Under the pieces are notes generated by a model. That model saw only the letters and a list, made by a program, of their open reading frames with translations, did no database searches and was not told the origin of the DNA. Of a stretch of 64,000 nucleotides of DNA, positions 1-8,340 are shown piece after piece. The position numbers were made by a program, and so were the translations under genes. The stretch comes from Suilimivivens sp964614185 (GTDB taxonomy: Bacteria; Bacillota; Clostridia; Lachnospirales; Lachnospiraceae): NCBI GenBank assembly GCA_964614185.1, contig CAZTKJ010000006.1:1-64000 (forward strand). Reading direction: 5' to 3'. Numbering within the stretch: position 1 is the first letter of the stretch; each line of letters starts with the position of its first letter.

Positions 1-64
1 TGTTTATTTGTCAAGGTGCTTCGCCGGCTTTCCTGCCGGTCTTTCTGCGTCTTTCTCGGACGCA
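1..64 (-). other. GC-rich hairpin leader of a leftward stable-RNA transcript
   Basis: Downstream of the promoter at 73-101, reading leftward, the sequence holds two compact hairpins: TGCGTC/GACGCA at 46-64 and CCGGC/GCCGG at 24-39. A second TTGACA follows at the very edge (7-12 read on the minus strand). No open reading frame fits. Strong promoters, hairpins and a tandem second -35 resemble the leader of an rRNA operon in Clostridia. This is inference, because the operon itself lies outside the window. Confidence 0.4.
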
Positions 65-72
65 ACTCTGAT

Positions 73-101
73 ATAATATCATAGCTGCTTCCTGCTGTCA
101 A
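73..101 (-). promoter_or_regulatory. strong sigma-A promoter reading out of the window
   Basis: On the minus strand TTGACA (96-101) is followed after exactly 17 bases by TATTAT (73-78). An A/T-rich stretch lies just upstream of the -35, like an UP element. It points away from cvpA and out of the window. Confidence 0.6.
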
Positions 102-127
102 GACTTTTTAAGAACTTTCTTCACTAT

Positions 128-160
128 AAATCCACCATTCTTTTCTGAACGGTGGATTTT
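128..160 (-). terminator. hairpin terminator after cvpA
   Basis: Nine-base perfect stem AAATCCACC (128-136) with GGTGGATTT (151-159), loop of 14 bases. The A/U pairs at the stem base give U-rich flanks in both directions, the plus-strand side being the richer. It sits between the 3' end of cvpA and the leftward promoter, so it probably closes the cvpA operon. Confidence 0.5.
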
Positions 161-187
161 TATTATAACATTAAACCGGCTCTTATG

Positions 188-580
188 TCAATGAATTATT
201 TGAGAAAGTCCCCAGCTTTTAATCACATATACAAGTATTCCCACCAGAATCCCTGCTTCTGCCAGGCCAACTACCGCTCCCAATATCTTATCCAATCCTT
301 TAATAATAGGAAGTTTGGAGATTAACTGTAGTGAAGTAAACAAAGTATTGATAAGACGGTATACAATGCATACTGCCAAAAGCACCAAAACAAACTGAAT
401 CAGCTGTCCCATTTCTTTATTAAAATAACTTTCAACAGCTGCAAATATCAGCAGCATGCAGAATCCTGCAACAGCCATGGCAATTAAGGATACGATCTCA
501 TGAACCATTCCCTTTTTAAATCCTGCCGCTATCCGCCATATAAATATGAGAACTATTATGATCAATGCAACAAAATACAT
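188..580 (-). CDS. CvpA family membrane protein
   Basis: A 130-residue protein with four hydrophobic segments (about residues 3-15, 28-50, 57-75 and 100-120). It carries the CvpA pattern: a KKG...E element near residues 22-28 and a conserved LDKILGAVVGL loop at about residues 95-105 before the last helix. The family was named from colicin V production in E. coli; in Firmicutes such proteins are inner-membrane and linked to cell-envelope stress, without a settled biochemical function. The start has AAGG about 9 bases upstream. It is the last gene of a minus-strand run after the DUF5711 gene, with a 102-base gap in which nothing is seen. Family call fairly sure; role not inferable. Confidence 0.75.
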   Translation of the reverse strand: MYFVALIIIVLIFIWRIAAGFKKGMVHEIVSLIAMAVAGFCMLLIFAAVESYFNKEMGQLIQFVLVLLAVCIVYRLINTLFTSLQLISKLPIIKGLDKILGAVVGLAEAGILVGILVYVIKSWGLSQIIH

Positions 581-682
581 ACTTCAACCTTATTCCTTCC
601 GGTATTCAAAGACTTGATACGGCAGTTTATCTTCTGTCGGTTCAAGAATTTATTCTTACGCAAACTATCTTTTTCGAAGTTT

Positions 683-1903
683 CTATTCTAGTTCAATAGT
701 ATCAATAGAACTGCTTGTTACAGCAATATATCTATAAATAGAAGAAGTAGGCACTATTAAAGAAGAAGGCTTCTCAAACTGTCCCGTAAATTTATTGACC
801 CCACTTATACTGCAAATCTGACAGTCCATATCATTATATATAATAATCTGATCTTTATTAAAAATAATATCTGTATACTCTATGTCAAAGAGCTGGGAAT
901 GAATCTTGTTTCCTGATGTATTATATACATCCAGACGATAAATAGCTTCTCCCGTCTGATCATGATATACCATTCCCACATATTCTTCATTATAGTAGAT
1001 TCCCTGAGCTTCCTCATCTAAAAACGTTAAAGCGGTACTGTTCGGCTTCTCACTTCCCGTAAAAAATACAATTCTGTCATCCGATACTGCAAATGCCGCA
1101 TTATTGCTCATAAACTGGACATAAGGCACTACTGTATTGGAATAATCGTATCCGCTGACATAATTGTCGCTTTCATTCTTTCCCACTTCACCAAAGTTGA
1201 AGAATGCTACTGTTGATTTCATTTCTCCACTGTCTACATGCAGATAAGAAATGGCTAACAGCTTTCCATTAGGGGATAAAGAGAGACTCATAGGATAGCC
1301 GCTTTTATCCATAGTAGCTTTAATATCTATCAATGAAGTGTCCGTATTTTCGTTCCCATTATAAAGCAGGATTCTGGTAATTGCCGCATCATCCAAAACG
1401 GCTGCCACCACACCATTCTGTGAAACACAGATTCTTCGTATAGGCAGGTTGGTGTTGATTGTGCCAAGCTGCTTGGTACTGCTTACCACATAAACAGTCC
1501 TGCCGTTATAGTCCCCAATTGCTGCCACGTCACCACACACAGCAATCATGGGATTCTGCATTTCAAAGGTCTGATTCCAAAGACTGTTTCCTTTGGCGTC
1601 TAAACAGCTGGCGCCATCCTTACTATATAAAAGCACGTTGTTTCCTAAAGCCCGCACTCTTGCACCCTGCACAATTGTTACCGGTGATGAACTTGTCACA
1701 ACACTGGTAGTAAAAATTTTATTTTTCCACTGGAGCACCAAAAAAGCAGCCACCACCGCAATCAATACGATTACCAGGGCTGCCCGGTAAAAAATAGTCA
1801 GTTTATGACTTTTAATCTTGTCTTTGTAACTGGTACGAGCTGGTGTACCTGCATTCCCCAGTCTTTTTTCTCTTTCTTTCAAATAATCCCGCACATTAGA
1901 CAT
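683..1903 (-). CDS. DUF5711-type membrane-anchored beta-propeller protein
   Basis: A 406-residue protein: a basic N-terminal cytoplasmic stretch (1-38), one transmembrane helix (about 39-60), and a long extracellular part made of repeated beta-strand blocks resembling a WD40/PQQ-like propeller. This is the architecture of DUF5711 proteins common in Lachnospiraceae; no enzymatic motif is visible. The start is supported by GGAG about 8 bases before ATG. It lies 27 bases after the upstream hypothetical gene and is likely co-transcribed with it and with cvpA. By analogy with other propellers it may be a surface scaffold or sensor, but that is only inference. Confidence 0.6.
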   Translation of the reverse strand: MSNVRDYLKEREKRLGNAGTPARTSYKDKIKSHKLTIFYRAALVIVLIAVVAAFLVLQWKNKIFTTSVVTSSSPVTIVQGARVRALGNNVLLYSKDGASCLDAKGNSLWNQTFEMQNPMIAVCGDVAAIGDYNGRTVYVVSSTKQLGTINTNLPIRRICVSQNGVVAAVLDDAAITRILLYNGNENTDTSLIDIKATMDKSGYPMSLSLSPNGKLLAISYLHVDSGEMKSTVAFFNFGEVGKNESDNYVSGYDYSNTVVPYVQFMSNNAAFAVSDDRIVFFTGSEKPNSTALTFLDEEAQGIYYNEEYVGMVYHDQTGEAIYRLDVYNTSGNKIHSQLFDIEYTDIIFNKDQIIIYNDMDCQICSISGVNKFTGQFEKPSSLIVPTSSIYRYIAVTSSSIDTIELE

Positions 1904-1930
1904 TGATTCATCTCCATGGCCTTCCGCTTA

Positions 1931-2509
1931 TTATCCTCCTGCTTCCTGCAGGGCTCTGGCTGCCATCATCGTAAAATCATACATACAACTGTAATTATTG
2001 ATAATTGTTATTGCTACTGCACTTAGAACCGCCATAATGCCCAAAAATGCCTTCTGCAATAGTTCCTTTACATATGAAAAGCCTGAACTTTCCTTTGTTT
2101 CCGTCATCTTTCGGATTCCGGCTTTGTTTTGATAACAGGAAACCATATAATTCTGCATGGCTTCATTGCTTTCATAAAAAACACAGCAGCCTTTATCCGT
2201 TCCGGGCAGTTTTTGCCTGGGATACAGATTTACATAACCGATCAACCCATACTCGGGGAAAAAAGTTTTTTGGATCTCTTCCTGCTTCCTTCCCCTTTCC
2301 ATCTCTCCCATGATATCAGAAGCGCCATATATTAAATAAAAATGAACACCTTCTCTGCTAAAAGCATGCCCGTAGAGCGCTGCCCGTATGGGAAGTCCCG
2401 GTTCTTTCTTTTTCAATTCATTCAGATAAGTATATGCATAATCTTCAATATAAACCCTGTTCTCCCCTGTAACCTTTCCCATTTGTCTGACAATCAATGG
2501 TAACTGCAT
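1931..2509 (-). CDS. conserved hypothetical protein with C-terminal membrane helix
   Basis: A 192-residue protein not recognised with certainty. The N-terminal 125 residues look like a globular alpha/beta domain (VYIEDYAYTYL... RAALYGH ... FYLIYGASD ... YGLIGYVN). The strand/helix order is reminiscent of an MPN/JAB fold, but the metal-binding H-x-H and Asp expected of active JAMM peptidases are missing. A hydrophobic helix at about 154-172 probably anchors it to the membrane. ATG is preceded by GGGGAGGAAG. It lies directly upstream of the DUF5711 gene, suggesting the two work together at the envelope. Function unknown. Confidence 0.55.
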   Translation of the reverse strand: MQLPLIVRQMGKVTGENRVYIEDYAYTYLNELKKKEPGLPIRAALYGHAFSREGVHFYLIYGASDIMGEMERGRKQEEIQKTFFPEYGLIGYVNLYPRQKLPGTDKGCCVFYESNEAMQNYMVSCYQNKAGIRKMTETKESSGFSYVKELLQKAFLGIMAVLSAVAITIINNYSCMYDFTMMAARALQEAGG

Positions 2510-2627
2510 ACTTCCTCCCCAAATAACGGCATTTTTCTGTTATTATATCAGAAGATTTCTGCATTTTATGTCACAGCATGTCTTTATCTTTTTCATTCAT
2601 CGACAGACTTCTGTCAAGTTCTGCTCT

Positions 2628-3674
2628 TTAAAGAGAAAGGAATTTATAAACGGTAATTGTATCATACTTTCTGTCAGGTCCAAAAACTGCTGACGGGAAC
2701 CGGGGTTTGTTAGCCGTATCGGGATAATACTGAGTTTCCAAACACATTCCGCTTCTTGGTCCGTATACAATCCCCTCTTTGCCTGTAGTTTCACTAATGC
2801 AGTTTCCTGCATAGAACTGAACTCCCGGCAAATCTGTATAAGCTTTCATTACTCTGCCTGAATTTTCCTCTGTTACTGTTGCAAATTCCCTTAAACTTCC
2901 ATCTGCTCCGTCAATAACCCAGTTGTGATCATACCCTTGCACCAATTTCAGTTGTTCACAATCGTTATTAATGTCTTCTCCGATTTCCTTTTCATTTAAG
3001 AAATCAAATGGCGTTCCCTTCACAGATGCTATTTCTCCGGTAGGAATAGCGCCTGCTGCAACCGGAGTATAATCCGATGCAAAAAGCTTAAGTTTATGAT
3101 CACAAATAGTACCTTCTCCATGTCCTTTCAGATTAAAATAAGTATGATTAGTCATATTAATGATCGTATCTTTGTCACTTTCCGCCTGATAATGAATCTG
3201 CAGTTCATTATCTTTAGTTACAGTATAAGTAACGGAAACTTTCTTGTTTCCGGGAAATCCCATAGAACCGTCTTCATCTTCAATAAAAAATGTAACGCTG
3301 TCTGTCCCTTCTTTAACATCCCACACTCTTTTATGATAACCCAGCTCAGCATGACTATGTAAATTATTCTCTCCATCATTTACATCCAGTTGATAGCGTT
3401 TTCCGAAAAGTGTAAATGCAGCACCGCCGATCCTATTGGCATTGGGTCCTACTGTAGCGCCAAAAAAGCTGCCATTTGTAAAATAAGGCTCCAGGGTATC
3501 GTAACCCAGCACAACATCTGCTGCTACTCCTTGTTTATCAGGTACAAACAGATTTACTAAAATAGCTCCGTAATTGATCACTCCGGCCTTTAATCCCCGG
3601 TCATTGGAGATGTAATATTTATTTATCTGTCTGCCATCCCCGGTCATACCAAATATTTCTTTTTTTACTGCCAT
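2628..3674 (-). CDS. galM: aldose 1-epimerase (galactose mutarotase)
   Basis: A 348-residue GalM-type enzyme interconverting alpha and beta anomers of aldohexoses in the cytoplasm, feeding galactose and glucose into the Leloir pathway and glycolysis. Visible family motifs are GPNANRIGGAAFTL (N-terminal sugar pocket), the catalytic His in NMTNHTYFNLKG, GVQFYAGN, and the C-terminal catalytic Glu in CLETQYYPD. Length is normal for the family. AGAGGAAG lies 6 bases before ATG. It starts 26 bases after recR and is probably the tail of the pfkA-dnaX-ybaB-recR run; coupling of a mutarotase to pfkA fits sugar metabolism. Confidence 0.9.
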   Translation of the reverse strand: MAVKKEIFGMTGDGRQINKYYISNDRGLKAGVINYGAILVNLFVPDKQGVAADVVLGYDTLEPYFTNGSFFGATVGPNANRIGGAAFTLFGKRYQLDVNDGENNLHSHAELGYHKRVWDVKEGTDSVTFFIEDEDGSMGFPGNKKVSVTYTVTKDNELQIHYQAESDKDTIINMTNHTYFNLKGHGEGTICDHKLKLFASDYTPVAAGAIPTGEIASVKGTPFDFLNEKEIGEDINNDCEQLKLVQGYDHNWVIDGADGSLREFATVTEENSGRVMKAYTDLPGVQFYAGNCISETTGKEGIVYGPRSGMCLETQYYPDTANKPRFPSAVFGPDRKYDTITVYKFLSL

Positions 3675-3700
3675 GCAATACTTCCTCTCTTTCCTTCACG

Positions 3701-4297
3701 TTACAACTCTGTCCTGCCTTCAAGAGCTCTGAGCAGGGTCACCTCATCAATATATTCCAAATCGCCTCCCACAGGAACACCGCTGGCAATTCTGGTCACT
3801 TTAATACCGGTGGGTTTGATCAGTTTGCCAATATACATTGCTGTTGTTTCCCCCTCCAGACTGGAATTGGTTGCTATAATAACTTCTGTCACATCGCCTT
3901 CAAGACGCTTAATTAATTCTTTTAATTTAATATCTCCCGGCCCTATCCCCAACATGGGAGAAATAGCGCCGTGAAGCACATGATAAACTCCTTCATATTT
4001 ACCCGTTTTTTCATAAGCCGCCAAATCCCTGACGTTTTCCACTACCATAATAATGCTGTGGTCTCTCTTACCATTGGCACAAACGGGACAAATCTCCTGA
4101 TCTGTCAGGGTATAACATTCTCTGCAGTATCTGACATTTTCTTTTGCCTCCAAAATTGTTGCAGCCAGACGTTTTACTTTATCCTGAGACATATTGATCA
4201 AATGAAAAGCCAGTCTCTGTGCTGACTTGGCGCCGATACCCGGAAGTCCTGCCAGTTCATCTATTAACTTGTTGATAGATCCGCTATACAGGTCCAT
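3701..4297 (-). CDS. recR: recombination mediator RecR
   Basis: A 198-residue RecR. It has the N-terminal helix-hairpin-helix (LAGLPGIGAKSAQRLAFHL, about 13-31), the four-cysteine zinc finger (CREC...CPVC, about 57-72) and a Toprim domain with the conserved ENVRDL element. Partnered with RecO, it loads RecA on SSB-coated single-stranded DNA during gap repair. Its ATG overlaps the stop of ybaB by one base (TAATG), a typical translational-coupling arrangement. The order dnaX-ybaB-recR is conserved across bacteria and confirms the assignment. Confidence 0.95.
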   Translation of the reverse strand: MDLYSGSINKLIDELAGLPGIGAKSAQRLAFHLINMSQDKVKRLAATILEAKENVRYCRECYTLTDQEICPVCANGKRDHSIIMVVENVRDLAAYEKTGKYEGVYHVLHGAISPMLGIGPGDIKLKELIKRLEGDVTEVIIATNSSLEGETTAMYIGKLIKPTGIKVTRIASGVPVGGDLEYIDEVTLLRALEGRTEL

Positions 4298-4650
4298 TAA
4301 AAGGGAAAGCCTCCTCCCAGATTAAGGCCGCCTGTCATTTTATTCATAATCTCCGCACCTGCTTCTTCCGCCATGCGAAGCGCTTCATTGGCAGCTGCCA
4401 TAACCAAATCTTCCAGCATTTCAATATCTTCCGGATCAACTACCTCTTCCGAAAGCTTTACTTTGGTAATTTCCTTCTTGCCCGTAACCGTAACTTCAAC
4501 GGCTCCGCCTCCTGCTTTTGCAGTAAATTCCTTTGTTTCCAGCTCTTTTTGGTTCTCTTCCATCTGACGCTGCATTCTCTGTGCCTGCTTCATCAGATTA
4601 TTCATATTACCGGGCATACCGCCGCCCGGGAATCCTCCGCGTTTTGCCAT
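4297..4650 (-). CDS. YbaB/EbfC family nucleoid-associated protein
   Basis: A small 117-residue DNA-binding protein of the YbaB/EbfC family. It has a glycine-rich N-terminus (GGFPGGGMPGNMNNLMKQAQ), a helix of the tweezer-shaped dimer, and the conserved core KAGGGAVEVTVTGKKEI followed by LEDLVMAAANEAL. I place the start at the second Met (MAKRGG), which has AGGAAGAG at good distance; an ATG five codons earlier lacks a ribosome-binding site. It lies between dnaX and recR as in most bacteria, and its stop overlaps the recR start. It probably coats or organises DNA near repair or replication complexes. Confidence 0.9.
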   Translation of the reverse strand: MAKRGGFPGGGMPGNMNNLMKQAQRMQRQMEENQKELETKEFTAKAGGGAVEVTVTGKKEITKVKLSEEVVDPEDIEMLEDLVMAAANEALRMAEEAGAEIMNKMTGGLNLGGGFPF

Positions 4651-4710
4651 TTTGCTCTTCCTCATTTCTTTTATTTATGTTAGGGAACCGCTGATTTGAT
4701 CATCGCTCCC

Positions 4711-6348
4711 TTAGAACTCCTGATCCAAAGGCTCCTTCTCTTCCTCAAGTTCTTCAATTTCCATGTGAATGTTCTCGGAAACTAATCTGGTAAGGTCCGG
4801 AAAGACATCTTCAGGATCTTTGCCTTCTTCAGTGCTTTGTATCACAATTTCTATTTCTTTTTCTGCGTACTGAGAAAGAATTTTTTCAAGTTCTTCTTTA
4901 TGTTCTTTCTGTCCGAAGTAATAAAGAGACATTCCATCCTGCACAATGATCAAGAGCCTTCCATCTTCCGAAAGACTGGGATACGCCCCCTTTAAGTATG
5001 TCCTCATAGGATTTTCCACTTCCAGGATAGCATTTCTCCAATTATCCGCTACTCGCTTTATGTCTTCCGGAACAGCTTTGGGAAGAGGTGCCCTTTCTTT
5101 TGACGCACTAACTTCCAAAACAGTTCTGCCATCTGCATCTGCCATCTGCATCATCTGAAAATCAGCCTTTGAAAAATTTCCCTGAGAAAGAATTCCCATT
5201 TCTGCTTTTTGCTCCAGCTGCCTGATCCGGTCTATCAGAGACTGCATATCCGTCTCCATGGCAGGTCTGCAAAGCTTGATCAATGCCATTTCTATCAATA
5301 TCCGCTTTTGAGATGCAAAACGGATCTGTCCGGAAAGCTCTGAAAGCACACGGATATAACGCATGATCGTATCGTTCTCTGCGATCTTGGCCTCTTCTTT
5401 CAGCCGTGCCAGATTCTCAGTGGAGACATCAATCACATCTTCAATTCCGTCTGCAGTCTTGATCAGCAGAAGATTACGCAGATACCATGTAAAATCTATG
5501 ATAAACTGAGCCAGTTCCCTTCCCTGGATAACCATTTCTTCTAAGATGCCGATAGTTTGCGACACTTCACCTTTCAATACTGCCCTAAGAAGCCTGCTGA
5601 ACACCTCTGTATCCACAGCTCCCAGTACATCCAGCACTTTATCATAAGTCAGTTCCTGTCCAAAATGAAAAGCAATACACTGATCCAAAAGACTTAATGC
5701 ATCCCTCATAGAACCATCCGCTGCTTTTGCTATGTAACGGACAGCTTTATCTTCTATGGAGACCTGCTCAACATCTGTCAATTCCCTGATCCTCGAAGAA
5801 ATAGTATCGATAGTAATTCTTTTAAAATCATACCGCTGGCATCTTGACAAGATGGTAATTGGAATTTTATGAACCTCTGTGGTAGCTAAAATAAATATGA
5901 CATAGGAGGGTGGTTCTTCAAGGGTCTTTAAAAGTGCATTAAAGGCACCGATAGAAAGCATATGGACTTCATCAATAATATAGACCTTATACTTTCCCTC
6001 CGCTGGCGAATAAGCCACTTCATCCACAATTTCTCTGATATTATCCACGCCATTATTAGAGGCAGCATCAATTTCAATCACGTTCATACTTGCGCCTGCG
6101 GCAATTGCCTTGCAGACAGCGCACTTGCCGCAGGGACTTCCATCTTCCGGATTTTCGCAATTCACTGCTTTTGCAAATATTTTAGCTATGGTTGTTTTTC
6201 CTGTGCCTCTTGTTCCGCAAAAAAGATATGCATGACCGATCCGACCTGCTTTTATCTGATTTTTTAATGTGGTCACAATATGTTCCTGCCCTCTGACATC
6301 TTCAAAGACAGCGGGCCGGAACTTTCTGTAAAGAGCCGTATATGACAT
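4711..6348 (-). CDS. dnaX: DNA polymerase III gamma/tau subunit
   Basis: A 545-residue clamp-loader ATPase. It has Walker A GTRGTGKT (about 45-52), a CGKCAVC zinc module, the DEVHML Walker B, and the sensor-1 region ATTEVHKIPITILSRCQ, which carries the SRC arginine finger. The tau-like C-terminal part ends in an acidic tail. The protein drives sliding-clamp loading and couples polymerases in the replisome. It starts two bases after the stop of pfkA, so translation is probably coupled; the ribosome-binding site GGGG lies inside the pfkA 3' end. No obvious slippery frameshift site for a short gamma form was noticed. Confidence 0.95.
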   Translation of the reverse strand: MSYTALYRKFRPAVFEDVRGQEHIVTTLKNQIKAGRIGHAYLFCGTRGTGKTTIAKIFAKAVNCENPEDGSPCGKCAVCKAIAAGASMNVIEIDAASNNGVDNIREIVDEVAYSPAEGKYKVYIIDEVHMLSIGAFNALLKTLEEPPSYVIFILATTEVHKIPITILSRCQRYDFKRITIDTISSRIRELTDVEQVSIEDKAVRYIAKAADGSMRDALSLLDQCIAFHFGQELTYDKVLDVLGAVDTEVFSRLLRAVLKGEVSQTIGILEEMVIQGRELAQFIIDFTWYLRNLLLIKTADGIEDVIDVSTENLARLKEEAKIAENDTIMRYIRVLSELSGQIRFASQKRILIEMALIKLCRPAMETDMQSLIDRIRQLEQKAEMGILSQGNFSKADFQMMQMADADGRTVLEVSASKERAPLPKAVPEDIKRVADNWRNAILEVENPMRTYLKGAYPSLSEDGRLLIIVQDGMSLYYFGQKEHKEELEKILSQYAEKEIEIVIQSTEEGKDPEDVFPDLTRLVSENIHMEIEELEEEKEPLDQEF

Positions 6349-6350
6349 GT

Positions 6351-7424
6351 TTAATCCCCAAAACTGATGCCGAGTAATTTAGCTTCTTTTACAATATCAG
6401 AATCAGGTGAAACCATCTTAAGCTTGCCCGCAACATCCTCAAGCGGAACTTTAACAATTTCCCTATTCTTATATCCTACCATGAATCCGTATTCACCTTT
6501 TAAAATCAATCTGCCTGCTTCTGCTCCCAGTCGGCTTGCAAAAACTCTGTCATAAGGGCAGGGACTTCCACCTCTCTGGGTATGTCCGGGCACCGTAACA
6601 CGTACCTCTCCGCCTGTCATCTTCTGGATTTGATCTGCCAGTTCATAAGAGACCGAAGGGTATTTATAATTTTTCATTTTTTCTTTATATTCTTTTTTAG
6701 ACAGTTTTGCGTCTTCTTTGGAGATCGCGCCTTCTGCCACTGCCAGGATCGTAAACCGGCTGCCGCTCTTATTTCTCTTTTCAATGGCAGCTACGATCTT
6801 TTTAATATCATACGGGATTTCCGGAATCAATATAATATCCGCGCCTCCTGCCATACCGGCATTCAACGTAAGGAAACCCACCTTATGTCCCATAACTTCC
6901 ACGATAAAGGTTCTGCCATGAGAAGAAGCAGTTGTATGAATATAGTCAATTGCATCTGTTGCAATATTGACAGCACTTTGGAATCCAAAAGTCATATCTG
7001 TTCCCCAAAGGTCATTATCTATGGTTTTAGGAAGAGTGATTACATTCAGGCCTTCTCCTCTAAGAAGGTTTGCAGTCTTATGAGTGCCGTTACCTCCAAG
7101 AATCACCAGGCAGTCCAGACGGAGCTTATAATAATTCTGTTTCATAGCATCTACTTTATCAAGACCGTTTTCATCAGGATCCTTAATTGTTTTAAAAGGA
7201 GTCCTGGAGCTTCCCAGAATCGTACCGCCCTTTGTAAGGATACCTGAAAAATCCTGTCCTGTCAGCATACGGAAATTTCCATAAATCAATCCTTTATAAC
7301 CGTCTAAAAATCCATAAATCTCCACATCTTCTTTGCTGTTTACAAGGCACTTTACCACACCTCTCATTGCTGCATTCAAAGCCTGGCAGTCACCGCCGCT
7401 TGTTAACATGCCGATTCTTTTCAT
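6351..7424 (-). CDS. pfkA: 6-phosphofructokinase, group III type
   Basis: A 357-residue phosphofructokinase that converts fructose 6-phosphate to fructose 1,6-bisphosphate, the committed step of glycolysis. Conserved motifs are TSGGDCQALNAAMRG at the start, GGNGT in the nucleotide loop, and the catalytic PKTIDNDL. The nucleotide loop has Gly at the E. coli 104-equivalent position (ATP-type), while Lys sits at the 124-equivalent before TIDND (usual in PPi-dependent forms). That mixture is known in group III enzymes, so the phosphoryl donor is probably ATP but not certain. First gene of a run including dnaX, ybaB and recR; promoter at 7494-7522. Confidence 0.9.
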   Translation of the reverse strand: MKRIGMLTSGGDCQALNAAMRGVVKCLVNSKEDVEIYGFLDGYKGLIYGNFRMLTGQDFSGILTKGGTILGSSRTPFKTIKDPDENGLDKVDAMKQNYYKLRLDCLVILGGNGTHKTANLLRGEGLNVITLPKTIDNDLWGTDMTFGFQSAVNIATDAIDYIHTTASSHGRTFIVEVMGHKVGFLTLNAGMAGGADIILIPEIPYDIKKIVAAIEKRNKSGSRFTILAVAEGAISKEDAKLSKKEYKEKMKNYKYPSVSYELADQIQKMTGGEVRVTVPGHTQRGGSPCPYDRVFASRLGAEAGRLILKGEYGFMVGYKNREIVKVPLEDVAGKLKMVSPDSDIVKEAKLLGISFGD

Positions 7425-7493
7425 TTTTATACCCTTCCTTTCTCCTGATCAAATAGTGATATAGCTGATTCTTACCTATATGAACCCTTATTT

Positions 7494-7522
7494 ATTATAC
7501 ATAATTTAATCGTTATCTACAA
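7494..7522 (-). promoter_or_regulatory. sigma-A promoter of pfkA-dnaX-ybaB-recR
   Basis: Minus strand TTGTAG (7517-7522), 17-base spacer, TATAAT (7494-7499), about 70 bases before the pfkA start. Confidence 0.65.
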
Positions 7523-7559
7523 CCTTTTTACTAAAAGGGACAGGCAAATTTATCTCTGC

Positions 7560-7588
7560 TTGTGGATTTTTGTAAAGCGTGATAAGAT
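7560..7588 (+). promoter_or_regulatory. promoter of the ferritin-like gene
   Basis: TTGTGG (7560-7565), 17-base spacer, TAAGAT (7583-7588). It is followed by AAAGGAGAG six bases before the ATG at 7609. It diverges from the pfkA promoter. Confidence 0.5.
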
Positions 7589-7608
7589 ATGCCTAAAGGA
7601 GAGCCTCT

Positions 7609-8337
7609 ATGATTGACTTAATAAAATCCAGAATGAATCATTTTAGTTATAGGGAATGGATTTCCTATTTTGCAGACAATGACCATAAAAGACTGAATAT
7701 GGATTTCTCACAGGAAGAATTTTTGTCTGTAGAAAAGCAGAAATTGATCTTCCCTTCTATCCGGGCCTTTCAAAAAGGCGAGGGTTCTGACGGCATCTGT
7801 TTAATGAAAACTGTAGAAAACAGTATAGTCAATTTAGAAGAACCATCATACAAGGAAGCCATGCTGTGGTTTATCAAAGAAGAAAACTGGCATTCTGCTT
7901 ATCTGAAAAAATACATGAACTATTATCACATCGCATCTCAAAATCATTCTTTTCTGGACAGGGTTTTTCGTCTTCTCAGGCAGTCAGGAGGTCTGCGATG
8001 TGAAATCACAGTTCTTGTAACTGCAGAAATGATTGCACTTACCTATTATGATGCACTGTCCAGATGCACGGATTCTCCTGTATTAAAAAGCATCTGCCGC
8101 CAGATGCTTCATGATGAGCTGCCCCATATTATATTTCAGTCTTATACCTTGAGCCACTTTAAAAATCATTTTCTTTACAGCTTTTTAAGGATCCTGTTTA
8201 CGGAAATCACCCTGCTCTTTGTTTGGGGTGCATTTCATTCTGTCTATCAGTCCGGAGGATATTCTTTCCTTTTGTTCTTAAAAGAAAATTTAGGTTATTT
8301 GCGGCAATCCCTTTATCTTTCCAAAAGGCGCCCCTAA
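7609..8337 (+). CDS. ferritin-like di-iron carboxylate protein
   Basis: A 242-residue helical protein with the spacing of a four-helix di-iron site: Glu in TVENS, the EExxH-type IKEENWHSA, a third-helix Glu in VTAEMIALTYYDAL, and DExxH in LHDELPHII. These are the classic ligands of ferritin-like oxidases and oxygenases. The substrate cannot be told; other members of the superfamily act in oxidative-stress defence, hydroxylation or fatty-acid chemistry. The C-terminal third is hydrophobic and could touch the membrane. It is a single-gene unit with its own promoter, convergent with the glycosyltransferase gene three bases downstream. Confidence 0.6.
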   Translation: MIDLIKSRMNHFSYREWISYFADNDHKRLNMDFSQEEFLSVEKQKLIFPSIRAFQKGEGSDGICLMKTVENSIVNLEEPSYKEAMLWFIKEENWHSAYLKKYMNYYHIASQNHSFLDRVFRLLRQSGGLRCEITVLVTAEMIALTYYDALSRCTDSPVLKSICRQMLHDELPHIIFQSYTLSHFKNHFLYSFLRILFTEITLLFVWGAFHSVYQSGGYSFLLFLKENLGYLRQSLYLSKRRP

Positions 8338-8340
8338 ACC

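Noticed and set aside
6582..7247. 221-codon plus-strand frame inside pfkA
   Set aside because: Antisense shadow of a conserved enzyme, with no start signal or recognisable domain.
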